Of a stretch of 64,000 nucleotides of DNA, positions 9,453 to 18,029 are shown piece after piece. Below the pieces are notes generated by a model, which was given only the letters and a program-made list of their open reading frames with translations, did no database searches and had not been told where the DNA came from. The translations under genes and the position numbers were made by a program. This stretch comes from Glaciecola sp964643575 (GTDB taxonomy: Bacteria; Pseudomonadota; Gammaproteobacteria; Enterobacterales; Alteromonadaceae), in NCBI GenBank assembly GCA_964643575.1, contig CAZXTD010000001.1, positions 1 through 64,000 on the forward strand. Reading direction: 5' to 3'. Position 1 is the stretch's first letter, and every line of letters starts with the position of its first letter.

Positions 9453-9580
9453 TGTTACCTCTGAAATTTTTATTATGTTGCGCTTTAAAGCAAAAACAAG
9501 GAATGCGATGTATAGCACTTTTAACAAACGCTCCTCAAAGTTAACAGTTAGTTTACATCATTAACGACAGCACAAAAAGA

Positions 9581-9630
9581 CTTATATTGATATATTTTGA
9601 CTATATTTGACTATTTTTAGCATAGCATGA
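9581..9630 (-). promoter_or_regulatory. Long 10-bp-phased TGA array, candidate operator/promoter
   Basis: On the plus strand TGA starts at 9588, 9598 and 9608, then TAG at 9618 and TGA at 9628, each exactly 10 bp apart (units such as TATATTTTGA and CTATATTTGA). On the minus strand this reads TCA-N7-TCA-N7-TCA. It lies upstream of the sulfatase and downstream of the GH106 stop (9705), so the 252-bp gap seems to hold a promoter for the sulfatase-lyase-GH105-ThuA group. Confidence 0.6.
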
Positions 9631-9704
9631 TTGATTGTTCGATTTTATCGAAGAGATACTGATAGAAAAACTGAATCAATCAAGTTAGACGCTTTCCTTT
9701 TCTT

Positions 9705-12700
9705 TTAACGTTTTACTAAACTGACTGGGCCTAATAGTCCCGAAGTCTGCAGTATGTGAGAGTCTTTTTTCTTAAAAAAATTAAAACCGGTAAAGGTAAC
9801 TCGCTTGCTTGCCGGGGGCGGTTCATCATTATTTATCCATGGGACGGTATCCCCGGTCATCTTGTAACCACTATTATCTGGTAAAGCTTCGTCCCCAATT
9901 AAACGGTTGACCCAAGTATTGGTAACATCTACTTGTAACTTGTTGTCGCCGGCTTGGACAGCCTGACTTATATCTACTGCAAAAGGAGGTTTCCATAATG
10001 TGGCTAATTTCTGCCCATTTACACTGACCTCAGCGATTTGTTGAACTTCACCTAGGTTAAGATAAATGGGCTGCTTGTTAGCGATATCCTCCTCAGATAA
10101 GGTAAAGTTAAGGTGATAATGAACGGTGCCAGAATAATGTTTGATGCCGTCATTTTGGTGAGACATCCAGTCTACTAATTGTGAAAACTCGGCCTCACCT
10201 GGGCCACTCCATCGGGGGTCAAAATCGACACGCCATGGCCCTTTAAGCTCAGTAGTCTTTTGGCTATCAGCGTTATAAATAGCATTTAGTAAATCGCTAT
10301 GTTTGTGGCTGTAGTCAGGTACAGTATTGTCTCTGCGAATTAGCAAAAACCTGGCTCCATAAGGCTCTATAAGCAAATTAGTTTTTAAACGCTCATCAGC
10401 ATGAGTAAATGCCTTAATTTGTTCGATACTTCCATCGTCTACGTTCCATATTTCTGGCTTACCTGCTTTTGCACGCATATCAACACTAAGGGTTTGAGTT
10501 TCGTCTTTGTCGTTGTAAAAAAAGAACAAATCGTTATTGGCTATGCGTCGATGCGCAAATAGTTTTACCGCTTTATCATTAATTTTTAAAGCCGGTTGGT
10601 AGTTTAATTTTACAATGGTCTCATTTAGCGACATTGTGCTTACTTGTCCTTTGCCCACTTTTCTTAATGCTTGATTGCCGTCTCCCCATATCTCTTGTGT
10701 AATCGCATCAAACTCTTCTTGCAAAGGCCATTCGCTATAGCCAATAGTTTGCTCTGGTTTGGCGCTTACGACCGTTGCGCCCGCTAACACTAAATCACGA
10801 ACTCGTCTTAAGGTTTCCATCTTTAGATACTGCGGTCTATGAAGTTCTAAGGCGCGATACCGGGTCCCCTCAGGCAGCACTAAGTAACCGTTTTTAACTG
10901 TGATACGCTCTATCAACACCTCTGTGTTTACATAATCAAAATTAAACCCATCAGGCACTTTTGTATTATTTTTATTGGGAATAGCTTGTGGTGCCGTGTC
11001 GCCAAGATGGATTAGAAAATCAGACTCAGGTACACCTTGCTGCAGCAAATATGAGCCTCGCGCAAGGTACTTAAACCACTCAACACCGCCGTTATCCCAC
11101 CACGTTTGGGTTCGGTCAATATGTGACCCGATACTATCCATGGTCATACCTGGCACCACATGCGTATTGGGCTGATGTGCGTATCGATGAAACATTGTCT
11201 CGTTGATACCTCGAGCCCACATCTTGTCGCCATAGTGCTTATAAAACCAAGGATGGCCTCTCCAGTTAACAGTATTAATAGAGGTAAAGGACTCGGCGGA
11301 AATTATTTTTTTACCATATATGCGGGCAGAAGAAATCGCTGCGCTTACGCGGCCTGGGTACTCTTCGTCTCTGACCCAAAATTCACCCATAAGGCGGTCA
11401 GATTGCCCTCCAGCTCGAAGCTCATCAAAGGGCCCCCAACCATAAGGTTCAACATAAGACTCCATGCCATATTCGTTGTTTATTCGAGTAAATTCACCAT
11501 AATAGTTTTCGACCATCAAATCAGACAAATGCTGCCTAAACTCTTGCAAAATAGCCCCGCTTTGATGTGAAGACTCAATCACACGACCAGTAATAAGCGG
11601 TAGCCAAGGAATAAAGTCATAGCCAAACTTTTCTTCAAAAGTTTTATCGATGCCTGTTGTCCAGTTTTGTCCGCCCATTTCATAACTGTCAATTTCTGAC
11701 GTTTTTAGAGACGAATAGCCTTTCTCCTTTGCCTGATTAGCAATTTTCCCAACATATTGCTCAAAGTGAAATCGCAATGCTACAGGATCAAACTTGTCAC
11801 ACTCTAAACCCGTGCCCTCAACCGTTGCAGGAATATTTTTAGCACCCGTACTAGTATAACCAAAGCGTAAAACACGCCAATTTCCTTCAGGCAATACCGC
11901 GCCCGCTTTTGGTAAAACCCCTCTGTTCAATATCACTACATCACTGGCTGGGGTGACAACATTATGATGAGTGTTAGGCGTAATCGTTAAACGCCCGCGC
12001 TCCATTGCGTTCATTGCCAGCCAATGCGGAACCCTTGGCACCGACCACAAATCAAATCGCTTAATGCCGATGGCCTCAGAGAACACAAAACGAAAGTATT
12101 TAGCGGTAAAACCGTCAAATGTTGGGCTAAATGCCCACGTACGAGCGCCTGTTCGGGGGCGACGTAACTTATCGACTACGGTTGTAAAATTAATGCCATC
12201 ATCTGAAATTTGCAGCATTGCCTCGCCATGACGCGAAGGAGTCTCTATTTGTAAGCTGCGTAAAGTGGTAAGCTCATCTACTTCAACTTGCACCCAATAC
12301 TCTTTGTTTGCGTTTTCAGTAAAGACCAGTTCGGTATCCCAGTCTTTGTCTTTCAGAACGCTAAGGTCTGCGTTTGGCTCAGAGCTTGAAAGCCGTGCAT
12401 TAGCAAAATTATTATGCTGATTGTACGCATTCTCTGGCAAGGCGATTACTGCTATATCTCTATAAAACCCCTCCTCAAACCCGGGTTGTTTGGGCACCAA
12501 AGTCTGTCCTCCTTTGACGCTTTCTTCTGACCAAGTAATGCGCTTCATGGACATTTCGGGCGTAATCCAAGGGCCTCCGCTTGAAGACCATCCATCAGCA
12601 TTATGTAGCCCCATTTCTAGGCCCAGTCTATCTGCTTCACCTAAGGCATGCACAAGTGTATCGTTAAACTCGTCGGTACCAAATCTCACCGGCCCGCGGG

Positions 12701-12995
12701 ACGAAAATGGTCTATTTTGACGATGCACATGAAACAAGATAGCGCCTCCCATGCCGGCATCAGACATCGCTTGTAAGTCTTTGCTGTAGCCCGGTTTACT
12801 TAAGTTACCATTCATCGCGTGCATCCACGTTTTGGGTAAATAGTTTGGTGGGGGCGACTCGAAATCTTCCTGCGAAATGCTTTGTGCAATCGCTACGCCA
12901 GATATGAAGAATAAACAAACACATATGGTCTTCTTTAAGCCCCCCAATACAGAAATATTAGAAGCTAATAGGACCGTTAAATTTTGATACTTCAT
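9705..12995 (-). CDS. GH106 alpha-L-rhamnosidase
   Basis: Large exported inverting rhamnosidase, 1096 residues from the chosen ATG, in line with GH106. After the signal peptide (TICVCLFFISGVAIAQ) comes the family start, WMHAMNGNLSKPGYSKDLQA, then GMGGAILFHVHRQNRP, LGLEMGLHNADGWSSSGGPW and a discoidin/CBM-like insert (about residues 190-340). The TIM-barrel part contains SLKTSEIDSYEMGGQNWT, MESYVEPYGWGPFDE and KIISAESFTS, where the catalytic glutamates are expected. The C-terminus is beta-rich, with GH2-like jelly-roll segments. I chose the ATG at 12995 over the upstream start at 13067 because the latter would overlap the isomerase gene by 47 bp and bury the signal peptide. It probably releases rhamnose from ulvan oligomers. 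Confidence 0.88.
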   Translation of the reverse strand: MKYQNLTVLLASNISVLGGLKKTICVCLFFISGVAIAQSISQEDFESPPPNYLPKTWMHAMNGNLSKPGYSKDLQAMSDAGMGGAILFHVHRQNRPFSSRGPVRFGTDEFNDTLVHALGEADRLGLEMGLHNADGWSSSGGPWITPEMSMKRITWSEESVKGGQTLVPKQPGFEEGFYRDIAVIALPENAYNQHNNFANARLSSSEPNADLSVLKDKDWDTELVFTENANKEYWVQVEVDELTTLRSLQIETPSRHGEAMLQISDDGINFTTVVDKLRRPRTGARTWAFSPTFDGFTAKYFRFVFSEAIGIKRFDLWSVPRVPHWLAMNAMERGRLTITPNTHHNVVTPASDVVILNRGVLPKAGAVLPEGNWRVLRFGYTSTGAKNIPATVEGTGLECDKFDPVALRFHFEQYVGKIANQAKEKGYSSLKTSEIDSYEMGGQNWTTGIDKTFEEKFGYDFIPWLPLITGRVIESSHQSGAILQEFRQHLSDLMVENYYGEFTRINNEYGMESYVEPYGWGPFDELRAGGQSDRLMGEFWVRDEEYPGRVSAAISSARIYGKKIISAESFTSINTVNWRGHPWFYKHYGDKMWARGINETMFHRYAHQPNTHVVPGMTMDSIGSHIDRTQTWWDNGGVEWFKYLARGSYLLQQGVPESDFLIHLGDTAPQAIPNKNNTKVPDGFNFDYVNTEVLIERITVKNGYLVLPEGTRYRALELHRPQYLKMETLRRVRDLVLAGATVVSAKPEQTIGYSEWPLQEEFDAITQEIWGDGNQALRKVGKGQVSTMSLNETIVKLNYQPALKINDKAVKLFAHRRIANNDLFFFYNDKDETQTLSVDMRAKAGKPEIWNVDDGSIEQIKAFTHADERLKTNLLIEPYGARFLLIRRDNTVPDYSHKHSDLLNAIYNADSQKTTELKGPWRVDFDPRWSGPGEAEFSQLVDWMSHQNDGIKHYSGTVHYHLNFTLSEEDIANKQPIYLNLGEVQQIAEVSVNGQKLATLWKPPFAVDISQAVQAGDNKLQVDVTNTWVNRLIGDEALPDNSGYKMTGDTVPWINNDEPPPASKRVTFTGFNFFKKKDSHILQTSGLLGPVSLVKR

Positions 12996-13020
12996 AGACT
13001 GTTTGACCCAAATTAAAAAA

Positions 13021-13965
13021 TTAAGAAGAAGGATGGGCAAGCTGGGTAGCTTTTGCCAACTTGGCAATATCTGAAGCCGCTTTTGCTACATCTTTGTCTT
13101 TGGGAAAAAACTCAGCCCCAATAAATCCTTTATACCCCAATTCTCGGAGTCGATTGAGTACGTTGCCATAGGCAACTTCACCGGTTCCGGGTTGATTTCT
13201 GTTGGGAGAGTCAGCAAGTTGAACATAGGCTACTTGATCAAATCCGTTTTCAAGGTGCGTAATCAAATTACCGTTAGTGCGCTGCATATGAAAAAAATCC
13301 CAATTAAGTTTTACACTAGGGGAGTTTATTTCGCGACAGATACTTAAACCGGGTTCATTACCATAAATAAAATGACCTTTATGGGTGAAAGGATTATATG
13401 GCTCAATGGTAGCAACCATACCCGCTCTCTCTAACTTTGGCGCAGCTAAACGTAACATTCGAGTGTAGTTTTCAATCATTTCAGGCACGCTAAGGCCATC
13501 GACCAACTTATGACCAGTCACGTTAAAGTTAGAAACTTTAAGCACTTTCCCTGAATCGATAGCAAGATCTAACCATTCCCAAAACGCCTGTTCAGCGTTT
13601 GGATCGGCAAAGTTAGGTGGGTTAGGCGAGTAGCTAGTCAGCCTCATGCCCTGCTCTTTTAACCTCTTAGCGATAGCATCAGGGGTTTTACCATTTTTCG
13701 GGTTGTTCGGATTCCACATTTCGATAGCTGAAAAGCCCAGTGCTTTAGCCGCATCAATTCGATCTAAAAAAGGCATAGGCCTAAACCATTGCTCAATATT
13801 GCAAGCAAAAGACGATAACCATTTTTTGCGTTCTGAAATTGGTAAATAATTGGCGGATTCATTTTTATCAAATGTTTGCATAGTTCTAGTTTGGCTGGCG
13901 CATCCTGATATGCTGGCAGAAGCACCAATCAGTATTGCACTCGATACAAATTTGCGACGGTCCAT
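13021..13965 (-). CDS. Sugar isomerase/epimerase-like TIM barrel, Tat lipoprotein
   Basis: 314 residues of the xylose-isomerase-like (AP endonuclease 2) fold. The N-terminus has a twin-arginine start (MDRRKF) and a lipobox-like SISGC, unusual for a cytoplasmic sugar isomerase and suggesting Tat export with a lipid anchor. Expected metal ligands are visible in order: Glu in ATIEPYNPF, Asp/His in LNWDFFHMQ, His/Asp in QLADSPNRNQ, and Glu in GFIGAEFFP. It overlaps the GMC gene by one base (TAATG), so the two are translationally coupled. Periplasmic members of this fold near GMC and ThuA proteins are known from 3-keto-glycoside metabolism. A hydroxypyruvate-isomerase-like role is the alternative. 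Precise activity is not recognisable. Confidence 0.82.
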   Translation of the reverse strand: MDRRKFVSSAILIGASASISGCASQTRTMQTFDKNESANYLPISERKKWLSSFACNIEQWFRPMPFLDRIDAAKALGFSAIEMWNPNNPKNGKTPDAIAKRLKEQGMRLTSYSPNPPNFADPNAEQAFWEWLDLAIDSGKVLKVSNFNVTGHKLVDGLSVPEMIENYTRMLRLAAPKLERAGMVATIEPYNPFTHKGHFIYGNEPGLSICREINSPSVKLNWDFFHMQRTNGNLITHLENGFDQVAYVQLADSPNRNQPGTGEVAYGNVLNRLRELGYKGFIGAEFFPKDKDVAKAASDIAKLAKATQLAHPSS

Positions 13966-15695
13966 TATAGAGTTCCTTTGCTCATTAGCTTGGCTGCATA
14001 ATCAGCAGCACGAGCAGTAAGTGCCATGTAAGTAAGAGAGGGGTTTTGGGTCGCTGAAGACGACATTGCAGCACCGTCGGTAACAAACAGATTCGCCACA
14101 TCGTGGGCTTGAGACCAAGCATTAAGCACCGATGTTTTAGGATTATTTCCCATACATGCGCCCCCCATTTCGTGGGTTCGAGCGCCAACACTAATATGTT
14201 TATTGGCCCCTTCTTTGTTTATTTTTATTTCGGTGCAGCCACCCACCTCCAAAATCTCTTGAATATCTTTAGCCGCTTGTTCGGTCATTTTGCGTTCGTT
14301 TTCGCCTATTTTTGCGTCAATATGCAAAAGCGGTATGCCCCACTGATCTTTTTTAGTTGGGTGCAGACTTGCTCGGTTATCGTAGTAAGGTAATATTTCG
14401 CCATACATAAAGGCTCTAAAGACCCATTTAGAGGGTTGATTTGCTTGCCCCTTAACAAGCTCACCAATGCCTTCACTTTTAGCTGTATTGCCTGTATATG
14501 TTCGGTTGCGAGCAGTTGTTTGTATACCATAACCTCTTACAAAATCGACATCAGGGCTCTTTTGCTGTCTAAAGTTTGGAATATACGTGGCAATGGGGCG
14601 GCGTCCAAAAGCATACTTATCGTCTAAACCGGGCACTGTGCCACTTGCCCTTACGCCGGTGAAATGGTCCATAATGTAGCGACCCACCACTCCGCTTGAA
14701 TTAGCCATGCCGTTGGGAAAAGTCTTTGATATAGAATTGAGCAGTATTTGAACCGAGCCAAGAGCTGAAGCGCAAAGAAATACAACGCGAGCTTTGTATT
14801 GTGTCTGGGCTTTTGTATGCGCGTCAATGACGGTTACGCCTGATGCCTTTTTGCTTTGTTCATCGTAATCAATATGCGATGCAATAGCGTCAGTCACTAT
14901 GGTGAGTTTGCCAGTAACTTTGGCAGCGGGCAAGGTTGCCGATAGCGAGCTAAAATAAGCACCAAATGTACACCCTCTGTTGCAATATGCTCTGGCTTGG
15001 CATTTGCCTCGGCCAAGACGCATTTGCTCGGCTGTTGGTTCTGTTAAATTGGCTGCTCGCGCTGCTATTAAATGACGGTCTTTATATTTTTTTGCTAAGT
15101 TTTGGGCGACAACTTTTTCGGCACAGCTCATCTCCCAAGCTTGCTGGGTCACAGAGTCTGGCACACTGTCTAAGCCATCGTTGTTTCCGGACACACCAAT
15201 AAAACGTTCAACATATTCATACCAAGGCGCTAAATCATCATAGCCAATTGGCCACGGTACGCCGTGCCCATCTCTTGCATTAGATTCAAAATCGGAGCGT
15301 CCCCAGCGATAGACTTGACGGGCCCATGTAAGAGAGCGACCTCCAAGTTGATATCCTCTCGTCCACATAAACGGATTATTTTTAGGGTGGGAATACGGAT
15401 ACTCTTTTTCATCTGCAAAAAAGTGCATCATTTCAGGGCGATATCGCCCAAATTTCTTTTTAAATAGCTGATATCGGCCTTCTTCATCATATTTTTCGGT
15501 GCCTAAATTTCTGTTTTGAAGCATCCAAGGTGACTGCATGTCTTTATATTCTGGACCTCTATGCTCTACGTTACGCCCTCGCTCGATAACAAGTGTATTG
15601 AATCCTTTTTCACAAAATTCTTTCGCTGCCCATCCGCCTGTAATGCCAGAGCCCACAACGATCACATCAAATGATTGATTATTGGTTGTTGCCAT
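13965..15695 (-). CDS. GMC-family FAD oxidoreductase
   Basis: 576-residue glucose-methanol-choline family dehydrogenase, likely oxidising a sugar hydroxyl. The Rossmann motif VVGSGITGGWAAKEF is at residues 12-27 and an FAD-binding VIERGR follows near 37. The C-terminal active-site region has THEMGGACMG (His as expected catalytic base) and VTDGAAMSSSATQNPSLT (conserved Asn). No signal peptide is visible. The relatives known as gluconate 2-dehydrogenase large subunits rely on a Tat-exported small partner subunit, which I do not see here. It is the first gene of a coupled pair with the isomerase-like protein. Phased TGA repeats lie 43 bp upstream. The substrate may be a ulvan-derived sugar oxidised at C3, but this is inference. 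Confidence 0.88.
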   Translation of the reverse strand: MATTNNQSFDVIVVGSGITGGWAAKEFCEKGFNTLVIERGRNVEHRGPEYKDMQSPWMLQNRNLGTEKYDEEGRYQLFKKKFGRYRPEMMHFFADEKEYPYSHPKNNPFMWTRGYQLGGRSLTWARQVYRWGRSDFESNARDGHGVPWPIGYDDLAPWYEYVERFIGVSGNNDGLDSVPDSVTQQAWEMSCAEKVVAQNLAKKYKDRHLIAARAANLTEPTAEQMRLGRGKCQARAYCNRGCTFGAYFSSLSATLPAAKVTGKLTIVTDAIASHIDYDEQSKKASGVTVIDAHTKAQTQYKARVVFLCASALGSVQILLNSISKTFPNGMANSSGVVGRYIMDHFTGVRASGTVPGLDDKYAFGRRPIATYIPNFRQQKSPDVDFVRGYGIQTTARNRTYTGNTAKSEGIGELVKGQANQPSKWVFRAFMYGEILPYYDNRASLHPTKKDQWGIPLLHIDAKIGENERKMTEQAAKDIQEILEVGGCTEIKINKEGANKHISVGARTHEMGGACMGNNPKTSVLNAWSQAHDVANLFVTDGAAMSSSATQNPSLTYMALTARAADYAAKLMSKGTL

Positions 15696-15737
15696 TTATT
15701 GTCATACCCTTATTGCCTGCTCATACGCATGCATTAA

Positions 15738-15760
15738 TGATTTATTTTGACCTATAATGA
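15738..15760 (-). promoter_or_regulatory. 10-bp-phased TGA repeat, candidate operator
   Basis: TGA starts at 15738, 15748 and 15758, exactly 10 bp apart (units TTTATTTTGA and CCTATAATGA), in the 260-bp gap between kduI and the GMC gene. It is 43 bp upstream of the GMC start and in the same strand sense as the array at 9581-9630. The remainder of the gap shows nothing else I can name. Confidence 0.55.
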
Positions 15761-15955
15761 CTTCTTATGCCTAATTATGCAACAAAATATCACAAAGCGT
15801 TTACATGATATTTACGGTTAGAAATAAAAACCGCTTGATTTGATGGAGGAAAGGTAGCTTTTAAAAGAAGAGCATTTATAGTTTAAAGATATTAAAACTA
15901 TAAATGCCATCGCAACAGTATGCGCTAAAGCGCAAATAAACAACTTAGGTTTGCA

Positions 15956-16786
15956 CTAGCTTAAATCTGATATTTTTAAATGGTCCATATCATCAAATTC
16001 TTGGTTCTCACCGCCCATTGCCCAAATAAACGTGTAATTCACAGTCCCAACACCACTATGAATTGACCACATTGGTGAGGCTATTGCTACCTCTGGAGGA
16101 AGCGCTAAAGGACGTACTTCTGATGGCTCACCCATCATATGAAAAACCCTTTCTTCTGTCGGTAAATCAAAATACATATATATTTCAGTGCGTCTGGCAT
16201 GTGTATGCGGTGGTTTGGTATTCCACACACTGCCAGGCTTAAGCTCTGTGATACCCATTACAAGTTGACAACTGTCGACAATTCCGGGGCGAATAGACTG
16301 AAAGATAGTTCGTTCGTTAGATGTTTCTTGAGCACCTAAGTGAATTGTTTGCGCTTTGTCTTTTGGCACGTGAACAGTCTTTGTCACGCGGTGTGCAGGA
16401 TAAGACACCAGGTAAAATTTGGCGGGCTTTGTCGCATCAACAGAAGACAACTCCACACTTTTACTCTCTCTGGCAATATAGAGGCTGTCTTTATTAGACA
16501 TTGTAAAAGTCTCGCCATCTACGATGATACTTCCCTCGTCGCCGATATTAATTATACCGACTTCGCGGCGCTGGCAAAAATAATCCGCGGCGAGCTCTTT
16601 ATGAGTAGGAAGTGTTAAAGCCTCACTTGTAGGCATAATACCGCCTACTATCCCTCTATCCACATCGGTATAGGTTAAATTAACGGCACCTTCGTTAAAA
16701 AGTGGTGCTGTCACAAATGCTTCACGTAACTCGTCGTTGCGCATAGTTTTGTAGCTTCTTTTATCAGCACTAAACATAAATTGCAT
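15956..16786 (-). CDS. kduI: 5-dehydro-4-deoxy-D-glucuronate isomerase
   Basis: Isomerises 5-dehydro-4-deoxy-D-glucuronate, the linear form of the unsaturated uronate released by GH105, to 2,5-diketo-3-deoxygluconate (EC 5.3.1.17). 276 residues matches the family. Visible motifs are VGGIMPT, GIINIGDEGSIIVDG, SYPAHR and the metal-site region PPHTHARRTEIYMYFDL, followed by ASPMWSIHSGVGTVNYTFIW. No signal peptide, so cytoplasmic. A strong SD (AAAGGAG) precedes the ATG. It lies 45 bp downstream of kduD on the same strand, certainly one operon. The product continues through KduD to 2-keto-3-deoxygluconate. KdgK and KdgA are not in the window. Confidence 0.96.
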   Translation of the reverse strand: MQFMFSADKRSYKTMRNDELREAFVTAPLFNEGAVNLTYTDVDRGIVGGIMPTSEALTLPTHKELAADYFCQRREVGIINIGDEGSIIVDGETFTMSNKDSLYIARESKSVELSSVDATKPAKFYLVSYPAHRVTKTVHVPKDKAQTIHLGAQETSNERTIFQSIRPGIVDSCQLVMGITELKPGSVWNTKPPHTHARRTEIYMYFDLPTEERVFHMMGEPSEVRPLALPPEVAIASPMWSIHSGVGTVNYTFIWAMGGENQEFDDMDHLKISDLS

Positions 16787-16831
16787 AAGAGCTCCTTTAA
16801 TTAAATCAAAAAAATTATTAGGTAGGGCTTA

Positions 16832-17605
16832 TTAGCGAGCCATCCACCCACCATCAACGAGCATAATATGACCGTTCATATAGTCTGACGCTTTGCTTGA
16901 TAAAAACACGGTCGCGCCAGCTAAGTCTTCAGGCTTACCCCATTCTCCAGTCGGTATTCTGGCAGTTATGCTTGAAAGTCGCTCAGGATCTTGGCGTAAG
17001 TTATATGTGTTATCTGTTTCAAAATATCCAGGCGCTATTGCATTAACTTGAATGCCTGAGCTTGCCCATTCATTTGCTAAGGCTTTAGTCAACTGCGCTA
17101 CACCGCCCTTACTCGCTGCGTAAGAAGGAACGGTGATCCCACCTGAAAAACTGAGTAACGACGCAATGTTGATGATTTTACCTGAGCCTTGTTTAAGCAT
17201 CTGCTTACCAGCTTCACGACAAAATTTAAATACACCGTTGAGGTTGACGTTAATTACCTCATTCCAATCATCATCGGTAAACTCATGTGCTGGCGCACGT
17301 TTAATCGTGCCAGCATTGTTAACCAAAATATCGATATTGCCATATTTTGCCATTACATCGTCAATAACCTTGGTGATTTGCTTGCCGTCTGATTGGTCAC
17401 AGCCAAGTGCCATTGATGGAATATTTTTAGAATCTAAAATGCTGATAGTGTTAGCAAGATTCTCAACTTTTGAACCTACCACTACAACTGTTGCTCCTGC
17501 TTCGCCAAGCGCAATTGCCATAGATTGGCCGAGCCCTCTCGTTGCGCCAGTTACAACAGCAACCTTCCCCGACAAACCAAATTGCTTATTTAAAAATTCT
17601 TGCAT
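16832..17605 (-). CDS. kduD: 2-dehydro-3-deoxy-D-gluconate 5-dehydrogenase
   Basis: Short-chain dehydrogenase of 257 residues reducing 2,5-diketo-3-deoxygluconate to 2-keto-3-deoxygluconate with NAD(P)H. The cofactor motif is TGATRGLGQSMA near residues 20-31, then the structural NNAG (LVNNAGTIKR), the catalytic Ser in IASLLSFSG, and YAASKGG with Tyr/Lys. The N-terminus LNKQFGLSGKVAVVTG is typical of KduD, as is the end ATVFLSSKASDYMNGHIMLVDGG. SD AGGGGAT precedes the ATG. It leads the kduD-kduI operon and is divergent from the DeoR regulator across a 424-bp gap carrying phased repeats. Confidence 0.94.
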   Translation of the reverse strand: MQEFLNKQFGLSGKVAVVTGATRGLGQSMAIALGEAGATVVVVGSKVENLANTISILDSKNIPSMALGCDQSDGKQITKVIDDVMAKYGNIDILVNNAGTIKRAPAHEFTDDDWNEVINVNLNGVFKFCREAGKQMLKQGSGKIINIASLLSFSGGITVPSYAASKGGVAQLTKALANEWASSGIQVNAIAPGYFETDNTYNLRQDPERLSSITARIPTGEWGKPEDLAGATVFLSSKASDYMNGHIMLVDGGWMAR

Positions 17606-17789
17606 GACTTAATCCCCTTGTATTGACTGCTAAATCGCACCCTAAGTTGCTATTCAACTATGTGCGTAAGCTTACTTGTTATAAATGCCCACTAGTGAAA
17701 ACTATCGTCAAGAATATAGACGTGATGACGTACTTTCACAATCTAGAAAAAAAAACGGACTAATTTGATAATTGTACCCTCGCAGTTAT

Positions 17790-17812
17790 TGATTGTAAAT
17801 GATTGATTTAGA
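17790..17812 (-). promoter_or_regulatory. 10-bp-phased TGA repeat upstream of kduD
   Basis: TGA at 17790 and 17800, then a degenerate AGA at 17810, in 10-bp phase. On the minus strand it includes AATCATTTACAATCA, nearly identical to the rhaEW site AATCATTTTCAATCA. It is 185 bp upstream of kduD, in the intergenic region shared with the regulator gene. The rest of 17606-18029 is strongly AT-rich and holds the second site listed next. Confidence 0.5.
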
Positions 17813-17952
17813 CTTATTATGATGGGTTTAACATTTAAGTAACAACTCATTAAAATCATGGGATTACTGTATTTTTAGTTTAAACGGCTTGTAAAAATTG
17901 GATATTTTACTGATCAATATTTAAGAAAATAACATAAAATCAACATAAGTTA

Positions 17953-17975
17953 TCATTTTAGGTCAAATTACGTTA
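17953..17975 (+). promoter_or_regulatory. 10-bp-phased TCA repeat upstream of deoR-type gene
   Basis: TCA at 17953 and 17963 (TCATTTTAGGTCAAATTACG), with TTA at 17973, in 10-bp phase. It ends about 55 bp before the start of the DeoR-family gene, a position suited to autoregulation. Two units only, so weaker than the sites at 9581 and 29010. Confidence 0.4.
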
Positions 17976-18029
17976 CCATTAAAAAATGGTATACAAAAAT
18001 CATGTTGAAGTTTAGAGTAAGAGGAATAT

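Noticed and set aside
17133..17612. 159-codon plus-strand open frame
   Set aside because: Lies fully antisense to kduD, whose domain motifs are unmistakable. A codon-usage shadow.
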